DNA of 5,455 nt from an uncultured beta proteobacterium (GTDB lineage Bacteria > Pseudomonadota > Gammaproteobacteria > Burkholderiales > Burkholderiaceae_C): NCBI GenBank assembly GCA_903886165.1, contig CAISLL010000157.1:1-5455 (forward strand). The letters run 5' to 3'. Position numbers and translations under genes: made by a program. Shown here one piece after another: positions 1-5,455 of this stretch; the stretch's first letter is position 1, and every line of letters starts with the position of its first letter. Below the pieces are notes generated by a model. It was not told where the DNA came from and ran no database searches. It was given only the letters and a program-made list of their open reading frames with translations.

Positions 1-229
1 GATCTGGTGGCGACGTGTTGCATAATTGCCGACTTGAAAATTTGTTTTGCGGCGATTCCAGCTACAGATTTTCGATCGACACGGCAGACAGGGTTTCAGG
101 CTTATTCGGGGGTATCCAAGGCAAACAGGGGGTACAGACGGGGGTACAAAGTGAGTTTTTGTGAATAGGATACTGTTGAAAATCAATGGGTTACGGTGAT
201 TGGTCGAATCCGATAATCGCACCATTTTT
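1..229. other. Left-edge region without a recognisable gene
   Basis: This stretch lies downstream of the minus-strand dciA gene and is more A/T-rich than the coding blocks that follow. Three frames stay open for some distance. Plus frame 1 runs from the edge to a TAG at 166-168, plus frame 3 to a TGA at 162-164, and a minus frame runs from an ATG at 225-223 off the window edge. Their translations resemble no family I know and look like non-coding reading. In related bacteria lpxC commonly lies on this side, but I see no LpxC C-terminus here. The region holds the GGGGGTA repeats and the possible terminator listed separately. Confidence 0.5.
108..146 (+). repeat. Three GGGGGTA direct repeats
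   Basis: The heptamer GGGGGTA occurs at 108-114, 128-134 and 140-146, with start-to-start spacings of 20 and 12 bases. The last two copies extend to GGGGGTACA and sit within similar 12-base units. Three exact copies within 39 bases of non-coding DNA are unlikely by chance. From memory, runs of GGGGGTA-type repeats are seen just before tyrosine integrase genes of the DUF4102/P4 type in proteobacterial islands. No integrase is present here, so a link to a mobile element is inference only. They could also be binding sites for a regulator. Confidence 0.6.
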
Positions 230-230
230 T
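195..230 (+). terminator. Possible Rho-independent terminator for an upstream plus-strand transcript
   Basis: An imperfect hairpin can form. 195-198 (GGTG) pairs with 220-223 (CACC), and 199-206 pairs with 211-217 with one G-T wobble and one bulged G. The loop is AATC at 207-210, and two bases (218-219) bulge on the 3' arm. A run of six T follows at 225-230, the correct side for plus-strand transcription. The T-run touches the dciA stop codon (230-232), so a rightward transcript from outside the window would end where dciA ends. The stem is interrupted, so this is tentative. Confidence 0.35.
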
Positions 231-541
231 CATTCCTGACGGCGTATTTTTAGCCGTATTGATTTCACATCAAGCCGGTGTACCCGCAAATGTGATTCAA
301 GCGCCGGCAGCAGTTGGCGCAGTTTTGCAGCCGTTGTGTTGTTTGACAACAGCAGGCACCACACACCGTCGTCAAAGGGCCCGGCCTGAACCTGATCGCG
401 CAGGGTGGCTGGAATGAGCGCGGTGATGGCCTGCAAACGGGCATTCGATTCACGGTGAAGGTCCATCAATCTGGCCAGTCCGGGGTTGCGTTGGCTGGCT
501 TGCAACAGGGTGACCGGGGCGTGGTGGCGATTCATGTGCAT
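230..541 (-). CDS. dciA: DciA-family (DUF721) protein, short form
   Basis: This 103-residue protein matches what I know of the DUF721/DciA family as it occurs beside secA in Burkholderiales. DciA helps load the replicative helicase DnaB in bacteria without DnaC, and its core is a KH-like fold. Visible support is a helical N-terminal part (residues 9-45, with ARLMDLHRESNARLQAI-type spacing), then a strand-rich segment around WCLLLSNN (61-68), a helix AAKLRQLLPALESHLR (71-86) and a final strand SIRLKIR (94-100). Many family members are about 150 residues or more, so this one is essentially the core domain alone. It starts at the ATG at 541-539. A second ATG at 535-533 would give MNRHH, which may be the true start. 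Neither has a Shine-Dalgarno sequence. A GATAAT hexamer on the minus strand at 570-565 could be its -10 box, but no good -35 is visible. It is divergent from the M23 gene with 14 bases between start codons. The assignment is by family resemblance, not search. Confidence 0.7.
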   Translation of the reverse strand: MHMNRHHAPVTLLQASQRNPGLARLMDLHRESNARLQAITALIPATLRDQVQAGPFDDGVWCLLLSNNTTAAKLRQLLPALESHLRVHRLDVKSIRLKIRRQE

Positions 542-546
542 GAGGA
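542..546 (+). promoter_or_regulatory. Shine-Dalgarno sequence of the M23 peptidase gene
   Basis: GAGGA lies nine bases before the ATG at 556. It fixes that ATG as the start and keeps the N-terminal membrane segment. The site occupies most of the 14-base gap to the divergent dciA start. Confidence 0.7.
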
Positions 547-555
547 TCTAGATAT

Positions 556-1530
556 ATGCAATTGATTATCACGGATGCCTGGCTTGCCAGGTCGCGTGCC
601 CTGCACCTTACAGGTTTTCAGTTGATCTCCGCCTTTTTGCTCAGCGCGCTGGTGGTGATGTTGCTGGCGTTGGGCTTGTATCACTGGGTTTTTCTCAAGG
701 GTGCGCAACAAGGCTGGCCCATCATTGGCGCCTTGGTCAAACTCGTGACCAAGGATGAATTCGAACAACGCGACCGATTTCTTCGCGAGAATCTGGATGT
801 GATGGCGCGTCGGCTGGGTGAAATGCAGGTAAAGCTGACCCAGTTGGAGTCTTTAGGTTCCCGGGTGTCAAGTCTGGCAGGTGTCAAACCCGCGGAGGCT
901 GTTGAACGACCAGGCCAAGGTGGTTTTGAGATAAGAGGCGGTACGCCGACACTGGAAGAAATGCAGGTCACCATGGATGACCTCGAGCGGCTGACCCACA
1001 AACGCACCGATCTGTTGACGGTTCTTGAGTCACGCTTGTTTGACCGCAAAATGCAAAACATGATGGTACCCACGCAGAAGCCAGTGGCCATCGCCGAACT
1101 GGGTTCAGCGTTTGGCTGGCGAACAGATCCCATCACCGGCCGTAATGCGCTGCACAGTGGCCTGGATTTTCCGGCTCCCACGTCTACGCCCATCATGGCT
1201 GCAGCGGGCGGAGTTGTGGTCGCGCAGGAATTCCATCCGGAATATGGTCACATGGTTGAGATTGACCACGGCAATGAACTCGTCACGCGTTACGCGCATG
1301 CGTCAAGAGTCGCCGTCAAAAAAGGAGACCTGATCAAGCGTGGGCAAAAGATTGCCGAAGTGGGTACCAGCGGGCGCTCCACAGGGGCTCATTTGCATTT
1401 TGAGGTGTTGGTTCAAGGCATTCCCCAGGATCCGCAGAAGTTTCTGACCGCCCGTCTGGAGGCGCAAGAGTTGCAACTGGCTGGCATGGCGAAAGCATCC
1501 GTTAAGCAAGGCCATATCGCTGGGAGGTGA
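556..1530 (+). CDS. Membrane-anchored M23 family (LytM-type) peptidoglycan endopeptidase
   Basis: This is a 324-residue zinc metallopeptidase predicted to cut peptide cross-links of peptidoglycan in the periplasm. Residues 1-21 form a short cytoplasmic tail, 22-47 a single hydrophobic segment acting as an uncleaved anchor, and about 66-105 and 132-163 are charged heptad-like helices that could form coiled coils. The M23 domain spans about 180-298. By analogy with LytM, the zinc ligands are H200 and D204 (in HSGLDF) and H281, and the catalytic histidines are H248 (in RYAH) and H279 (GAHLHF). All five are present, so it should be an active enzyme and not a degenerate activator such as EnvC or NlpD. 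The ATG at 556 has a good GAGGA site. It sits upstream of secA on the same strand, as in other Burkholderiales. Its promoter must lie inside the divergent dciA gene or be shared. The cleavage specificity and cellular partner cannot be read from the sequence. Confidence 0.93.
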   Translation: MQLIITDAWLARSRALHLTGFQLISAFLLSALVVMLLALGLYHWVFLKGAQQGWPIIGALVKLVTKDEFEQRDRFLRENLDVMARRLGEMQVKLTQLESLGSRVSSLAGVKPAEAVERPGQGGFEIRGGTPTLEEMQVTMDDLERLTHKRTDLLTVLESRLFDRKMQNMMVPTQKPVAIAELGSAFGWRTDPITGRNALHSGLDFPAPTSTPIMAAAGGVVVAQEFHPEYGHMVEIDHGNELVTRYAHASRVAVKKGDLIKRGQKIAEVGTSGRSTGAHLHFEVLVQGIPQDPQKFLTARLEAQELQLAGMAKASVKQGHIAGR

Positions 1531-1713
1531 CCGAAGCACTGCGGCTTCAAACGCCGGATCCGGTCGAAGGTAAAATCAGGTCAAACCAGCGACAGGCGCC
1601 GATTGATGCTTGCTGTTGAGTTTCTTCTTGTGACCCCCATTTCTGTTAGATCGTAAAAAAGGATAGCGCTGCGGTCGACCAATTATTTGACCAGGCAACA
1701 GCGCCCTGCATTC
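1531..1713 (+). promoter_or_regulatory. secA leader / intergenic region with possible small ORF
   Basis: These 183 bases separate the M23 stop codon from the secA ATG. No strong terminator is seen, so read-through from the M23 gene into secA is possible. No convincing sigma-70 promoter is visible either; TTAGAT at 1646-1651 is the nearest -10-like hexamer and lacks a well-spaced -35. Near the start are nested inverted repeats: GACCG 1529-1533 with CGGTC 1561-1565, GAAGC 1533-1537 with GCTTC 1544-1548, and a perfect palindrome at 1554-1563. A 16-codon ORF (ATG 1606 to TAA 1656, MLAVEFLLVTPISVRS) has only a weak AGG upstream. It is in the same frame as the M23 gene, which stays open from its TGA at 1528 to this TAA. 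No SecM-type arrest motif is present. Confidence 0.4.
1666..1704 (+). promoter_or_regulatory. Potential hairpin in the secA translation-initiation region
   Basis: GCGCTG at 1666-1671 can pair with CAGCGC at 1699-1704, and inside it GGTC at 1673-1676 with GACC at 1689-1692. The 12-base apical loop is A/T-rich. The only AGG near the secA start (1693-1695) lies in the internal loop, 18 bases before the ATG. The structure ends nine bases before the ATG and begins nine bases after the small-ORF stop. Such a placement could limit translation initiation, as happens for secA in Escherichia coli. Folding energy was not computed and a chance pairing is possible. Confidence 0.3.
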
Positions 1714-4458
1714 ATGGCAACCAACTTTCTCACCAAAATTTTCGGCAGTCGCAATGACCGCCTGCTCAAAAAATACCGTCAAACCGTGGTCAAAATCAAT
1801 GGGCTGGAAGCAGTCTATGAAAAGCTTTCTGACGATATGTTACGCGGCAAGGCAGATGAGTTCAAAACCCGGATTGCCCAGGGCGCCACATTGGATGAAA
1901 TACTGCCCGAAGCTTTTGCTGTGGTGCGCGAGGGTTCCAAGCGGGTGATGAAGTTGCGCCATTTTGACGTGCAGATGCTGGGCGGCATGTCGCTGCACAA
2001 CGGCAAGATTTCCGAGATGGGCACGGGCGAAGGCAAGACCCTCACTGCGACTTTGCCGGTGTACCTCAATGCCCTCACTGGCAAAGGCGTGCACGTGGTG
2101 ACAGTCAATGACTACCTGGCCAGTCGTGATGCACGGTGGATGGGCAAGCTGTACAACTTTTTGGGATTGTCGGTTGGCATCAACCTGCCGAACATGCCGC
2201 GTGAAGAAAAGCAGGCGGCTTACCGGGCAGACATCACCTACGGCACCAACAACGAATACGGCTTTGACTACTTGCGTGACAACATGGTGTACGAGGCCGC
2301 AGATCGGGTGCAACGCGGTTTGAACTATGCCATTGTGGACGAAGTTGACTCTATCCTGATTGACGAGGCGCGCACCCCGCTCATCATCAGCGGACAGGCA
2401 GAAGATCACACCAGTTTGTACCAGTCCATCAAGCTGATCGTGCCAAAACTGGAGAAGCAGGAAGGCGAAGCCGACCCGCACACCGGCGAAGGCATCACCA
2501 AGGTGGGTGATTTCACCATTGATGAAAAAGGCCACCAGGTGTTTCTGACTGAGCGCGGCCATGAACGGGCCGAGAGCATCCTGTTTGAAATGGGCCTGAT
2601 TCCTGAAGGTGCCAGTCTGTATGACCCCGCCAACATCACGCTGATGCACCACCTGTACGCGGCGCTGCGGGCGCAGCACCTTTACCACCGTGACCAGCAC
2701 TATGTGGTGCAGGCGGGCGAAGTGGTGATTGTGGATGAGTTCACTGGCCGTCTGATGACCGGCAGGCGCTGGAGCGACGGTCTGCACCAGGCAGTGGAGG
2801 CGAAGGAAGGCGTGGCGATTCAGCCCGAAAACCAAACCATGGCGTCGATCACCTTCCAGAATTACTTCCGCCTTTACGCCAAGCTGGCCGGCATGACCGG
2901 CACGGCTGACACCGAAGCCTACGAATTTCAGGAAATTTACGGGCTGGAAACTGTGGTCATGCCCCCCAATAGGCCAAGTCAGCGCGATGACCAGCTTGAC
3001 CGTGTGTACAAGACCACGCGCGAAAAATACGCGGCGGCCATTGCCGACATCCGTGAATGTCATGAGCGCGGCCAGCCCGTGCTGGTGGGCACCACCTCAA
3101 TTGAAAATTCCGAGATCATTGCCGATTTGCTGACGAAGGAAAAACTGCCGCACCAGGTGCTCAACGCCAAGCAGCATGCCCGTGAGGCCGACATTGTGGC
3201 CCAGGCCGGTCGCCCCAAAATGATCACGATTGCCACCAACATGGCTGGTCGGGGTACCGACATTGTGCTGGGCGGCAACGTCAGCAAGACCATCGAAACC
3301 ATTGAGTTGGATGACACGCTGGATGCCGCGCAGAAGCAGCAGCAAATCGAAGTCGTGCAGGCGCAATGGGCGCTAGACCACGCACAAGTGACCGGGCTCG
3401 GTGGCCTGCGCATCATTGCCACCGAACGCCATGAGTCGCGCCGCATTGACAACCAGTTGCGCGGCCGATCAGGTCGCCAGGGTGACCCGGGCTCCTCACG
3501 TTTTTACCTGAGTCTGGACGATTCACTGATGCGCATCTTTGCAGGTGAACGCGTCAAGGCCATCATGGACCGCTTGAAAATGCCCGAGGGCGAGGCTATT
3601 GAGGCCGGCCTTGTCACCCGCAGCATCGAGAGTGCCCAGCGCAAGGTGGAAGCGCGCAACTTTGACATGCGCAAGCAATTGCTTGAATACGACGATGTGT
3701 CCAATGACCAGCGCAAGGTGATTTATCAACAACGCAACGAAATCCTGGATGCCACTGACCTCAGCGCCCAGATCCAGTCGCTGCGTGAAGGCTGCTTTGA
3801 AGACCTGGTGCGCCAACATGTGCCGGCCGAGTCGGTTGAAGAGCAATGGGACTTGCCCGCACTGGAAAAGGCGCTGTCTGACGAGTGGCAAATGACGCTT
3901 GCGTTGCAGCAACAGGTGAATGCGGCTTCGGCCATCACCGACGACGACATCCTCGACACCGTGCGAAACCACGTGAACCAGGTGTTTGATGAAAAAGTCG
4001 CCCTGGTCGGGTCAGAAAACTTCACCCAATTCGAGCGCATGGTGCTGTTGCAAAGCATTGACAGCAACTGGCGTGACCACCTGAGTTCGCTGGACTATTT
4101 GCGCAAGGGCATTCACCTGCGGGGTTATGCCCAGAAGCAACCCAAACAGGAATACAAGCGCGAAGCTTTCGAGCTGTTTGGTCAGATGCTGGATGCCGTC
4201 AAGAATGAAGTCACCAAGGTGCTGATGACGGTTCGCATCCAGTCCAACGAAGAAGTGGCTGCTGCTGCCGTAGAGATGGAAAACCGGGGCGAGCGCATCA
4301 GCAACGTGACTTACACAGCGCCCACCGAGACCGGTGAGGTGGAGACGCTGGTGGATGAGTCGACGGTGAAAGCTGCTGTGCTGCGTGTTGGGCGTAACGA
4401 CCCTTGCCCTTGTGGAAGTGGTAAAAAATACAAGCAATGCCACGGCAAGCTGGCCTGA
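1714..4458 (+). CDS. secA: Preprotein translocase ATPase SecA
   Basis: SecA is the motor that binds preproteins and SecB and pushes chains through SecYEG at the inner membrane using ATP. The 914-residue length is close to the 901 of E. coli. Nucleotide-binding domain 1 carries Walker A GTGEGKT (103-109) and Walker B DEVD (209-212). The preprotein cross-linking domain occupies roughly 225-375 and is followed by the conserved SITFQNYFRLYAKLAGMTGT stretch (378-397). Domain 2 (about 416-620) has VGTTSIENSE (458-467), AGRGTDIVLGGN (511-522) and QLRGRSGRQGDPGSSRF (581-597), which includes the arginine-finger region. The helical scaffold and wing follow to about 835. A variable linker leads to the zinc motif C898, C900, C909, H910 (CxCx8CH), the SecB/lipid-binding tail. 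The start chosen is the ATG at 1714 because MATNFLTKIFGSRND is the standard beginning. An in-frame TTG at 1687 would add nine unsupported residues. No clear Shine-Dalgarno is present. No frameshift or missing motif is seen. Confidence 0.98.
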   Translation: MATNFLTKIFGSRNDRLLKKYRQTVVKINGLEAVYEKLSDDMLRGKADEFKTRIAQGATLDEILPEAFAVVREGSKRVMKLRHFDVQMLGGMSLHNGKISEMGTGEGKTLTATLPVYLNALTGKGVHVVTVNDYLASRDARWMGKLYNFLGLSVGINLPNMPREEKQAAYRADITYGTNNEYGFDYLRDNMVYEAADRVQRGLNYAIVDEVDSILIDEARTPLIISGQAEDHTSLYQSIKLIVPKLEKQEGEADPHTGEGITKVGDFTIDEKGHQVFLTERGHERAESILFEMGLIPEGASLYDPANITLMHHLYAALRAQHLYHRDQHYVVQAGEVVIVDEFTGRLMTGRRWSDGLHQAVEAKEGVAIQPENQTMASITFQNYFRLYAKLAGMTGTADTEAYEFQEIYGLETVVMPPNRPSQRDDQLDRVYKTTREKYAAAIADIRECHERGQPVLVGTTSIENSEIIADLLTKEKLPHQVLNAKQHAREADIVAQAGRPKMITIATNMAGRGTDIVLGGNVSKTIETIELDDTLDAAQKQQQIEVVQAQWALDHAQVTGLGGLRIIATERHESRRIDNQLRGRSGRQGDPGSSRFYLSLDDSLMRIFAGERVKAIMDRLKMPEGEAIEAGLVTRSIESAQRKVEARNFDMRKQLLEYDDVSNDQRKVIYQQRNEILDATDLSAQIQSLREGCFEDLVRQHVPAESVEEQWDLPALEKALSDEWQMTLALQQQVNAASAITDDDILDTVRNHVNQVFDEKVALVGSENFTQFERMVLLQSIDSNWRDHLSSLDYLRKGIHLRGYAQKQPKQEYKREAFELFGQMLDAVKNEVTKVLMTVRIQSNEEVAAAAVEMENRGERISNVTYTAPTETGEVETLVDESTVKAAVLRVGRNDPCPCGSGKKYKQCHGKLA

Positions 4459-4474
4459 TGGCCTGAACACCACC

Positions 4475-4501
4475 AAATCGGGCCGTGTGCCCGATTTTTT
4501 T
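4475..4501 (+). terminator. Rho-independent terminator after secA
   Basis: A perfect nine-base-pair stem (AAATCGGGC at 4475-4483 with GCCCGATTT at 4489-4497) has a five-base loop CGTGT. It continues into an uninterrupted run of seven T (4495-4501). It begins 17 bases after the secA stop and is expected to end the secA transcript, separating it from argJ. Confidence 0.93.
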
Positions 4502-4547
4502 CGATCAAAATCTCCTGCCCCAATTGTTAGTCTTTTGAAAGTCCGCC

Positions 4548-5455
4548 ATGTCCGTCAATCTGTCTGCCCCCAACCCTGCCGAGTTGTTTCCCATTGCCGG
4601 TGTGCGCATCGGTGTCACCGAGGCGGGCATCCGCAAAGCCAATCGCAAGGATTTGTCCGTGGTGTTGATCGACGAGGGTGCGTCAGTCGCCGGGGTGTTC
4701 ACCCAAAACCGATTTTGTGCCGCACCGGTACAGATTTGCCGTGAGCACTTGGCGCGCGGCGACGGCATTCGCGCCATGCTGATCAACACAGGCAACGCCA
4801 ACGCTGGCACTGGTGAAGACGGTCGGGCGCGTGCCGGTCGCACCTGTCAGGCATTGGCGGCGCGCCTCGGGCTGAAAGATTCGCAAGTGCTGCCGTTTTC
4901 CACCGGTGTCATCATGGAAACCCTGCCGATTGACCGGATTGAAGCCGGGCTGGACGCCGCCATTCAGGATGCAAAATCTGACAACTGGCTGCGTGCGTCG
5001 GAGGCCATCATGACCACCGACACCGTGGCCAAGGCATTTGGTACGCAGGTGATGATTGACGGTGTGTTGGTCAGCATCACCGGCATCAGCAAGGGGGCAG
5101 GCATGATTCGTCCCAACATGGCCACCATGCTCGGCTTCATCGCCACCGATGCCTGCGTCAGCCAAAGCCTCATGAAACAACTGGCCACCGAGTTGGCCGA
5201 GGGCTCGTTCAACCGCGTCACGGTCGATGGTGACACGTCCACCAACGACTCCTTTGTGGTGATCGCCACCCACAAGGCGGCCCATGCGCCGATCAGTTCG
5301 CTCGACAGCGCGGCTGGCCAGGCCCTCAAAGCGGCCATGCTGGGGGTGGCACAAAAGCTGGCACAAGCCATCGTGCGCGACGGGGAGGGCGCCACCAAGT
5401 TCATTGCGATTCGGGTTGAGGGCGGCAAAACCCAGGCCGAGTGCCGCCTGGTGGC
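4548..5455 (+). CDS. argJ: Glutamate N-acetyltransferase / ornithine acetyltransferase ArgJ (3' end cut by window)
   Basis: ArgJ moves the acetyl group from N-acetylornithine to glutamate in the cyclic arginine pathway (EC 2.3.1.35). Bifunctional forms also make N-acetylglutamate from acetyl-CoA (EC 2.3.1.1). It is cytoplasmic and cleaves itself into alpha and beta chains. The window holds 302 complete codons of a family usually about 400-410 residues long. Visible motifs are NTGNANA (80-86), the oxyanion-hole T119-G120 in FSTGVIM, and KGAGMIRPNMATML (182-195). In the last, T193 (codon 5124-5126) is the self-cleavage nucleophile after A192. DGDTSTND (227-234) and RDGEGATKF (277-285) follow. 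The ATG at 4548 has a modest GAAAG site six bases upstream. Only 46 bases separate it from the secA terminator, and I see no clear promoter in them. Whether it is mono- or bifunctional cannot be decided from these motifs. Confidence 0.96.
   Translation, partial: MSVNLSAPNPAELFPIAGVRIGVTEAGIRKANRKDLSVVLIDEGASVAGVFTQNRFCAAPVQICREHLARGDGIRAMLINTGNANAGTGEDGRARAGRTCQALAARLGLKDSQVLPFSTGVIMETLPIDRIEAGLDAAIQDAKSDNWLRASEAIMTTDTVAKAFGTQVMIDGVLVSITGISKGAGMIRPNMATMLGFIATDACVSQSLMKQLATELAEGSFNRVTVDGDTSTNDSFVVIATHKAAHAPISSLDSAAGQALKAAMLGVAQKLAQAIVRDGEGATKFIAIRVEGGKTQAECRLV

Noticed and set aside
202..224. tRNA 3'-end look-alike (GGTCGAATCC ... ACCA)
   Set aside because: The upstream bases 197-201 cannot pair as a T-stem, and no anticodon arm or acceptor 5' strand is found before it. 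A hairpin with a T-run explains it better.
1..225. Minus-strand open frame from ATG 225 running off the left edge
   Set aside because: It has no ribosome site, reads through the repeats as repeated PP-V residues, and resembles no known protein.
343..348. Perfect TTGACA -35 hexamer on the plus strand, considered as the M23 promoter
   Set aside because: No -10-like hexamer occurs 16-18 bases downstream, and the bases are dciA codons.
1687..1713. TTG start for secA giving nine extra N-terminal residues
   Set aside because: The ATG at 1714 gives the standard SecA N-terminus, and the extension (MTRQQRPAF) has no support and no ribosome site.
1531..1713. SecM-like arrest peptide gene upstream of secA
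   Set aside because: There is no ORF of SecM length or with a signal peptide, and no F..WI...GIRAGP-like motif. Only the 16-codon ORF remains, and it is listed as speculative.
1840..3063. A 407-codon open frame on the minus strand inside secA
   Set aside because: It lies wholly opposite an unambiguous secA with all motifs, resembles no family, and is explained by secA codon bias leaving the opposite frame free of stops.
4385..4744. 119-codon plus-strand open frame across the secA end, terminator and argJ start
   Set aside because: It is out of frame with both genes and runs through the strong terminator; it has no coding character.
4683..5366. A 227-codon minus-strand open frame opposite argJ
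   Set aside because: argJ motifs are intact on the plus strand and the antisense protein is low-complexity and unlike any known family; it is a codon-bias shadow.

Overview
The window reads as ordinary chromosomal core from a betaproteobacterium, most likely Burkholderiales and perhaps Comamonadaceae (Rhodoferax/Polaromonas type). This rests on the protein sequences (a beta-type SecA starting MATNFLTKIFGSRND, an M23 protein starting MQLIITDAWLARSR) and on the gene order. From memory, dciA (reverse) / M23 peptidase / secA / argJ is a conserved Burkholderiales block that normally follows ftsZ-lpxC. No database search was possible, so the taxonomic call is inference.

Layout. 1-229: no convincing gene, visibly more A/T-rich than the rest, with three GGGGGTA repeats (108-146) and an imperfect hairpin plus T-run that could be a plus-strand terminator (195-230). 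230-541 (minus): a short DciA/DUF721 protein, the replicative-helicase loader family. 542-555: a 14-base gap between divergent start codons. 556-1530 (plus): a membrane-anchored M23 (LytM-type) peptidoglycan endopeptidase with all zinc and catalytic residues. 1531-1713: a leader region with a possible 16-codon small ORF and a hairpin just before secA. 1714-4458 (plus): complete secA, 914 residues, with intact ATPase motifs and the C-terminal zinc motif. 4475-4501: a strong Rho-independent terminator. 4548-5455 (plus): argJ, cut by the window end after 302 codons.

The genes do not form one pathway. The M23 enzyme remodels the cell wall outside the inner membrane, SecA drives protein export through SecYEG, DciA serves DNA replication and ArgJ arginine biosynthesis. 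secA could be read through from the M23 gene, as no clear terminator separates them, whereas argJ is separated from secA by the terminator and probably has its own promoter.

I see no convincing new biological system. The points most worth a second look are the GGGGGTA repeats at the left edge (possible trace of an integrative element), the secA leader with a small ORF ending next to a hairpin, and the very tight divergent dciA/M23 junction.
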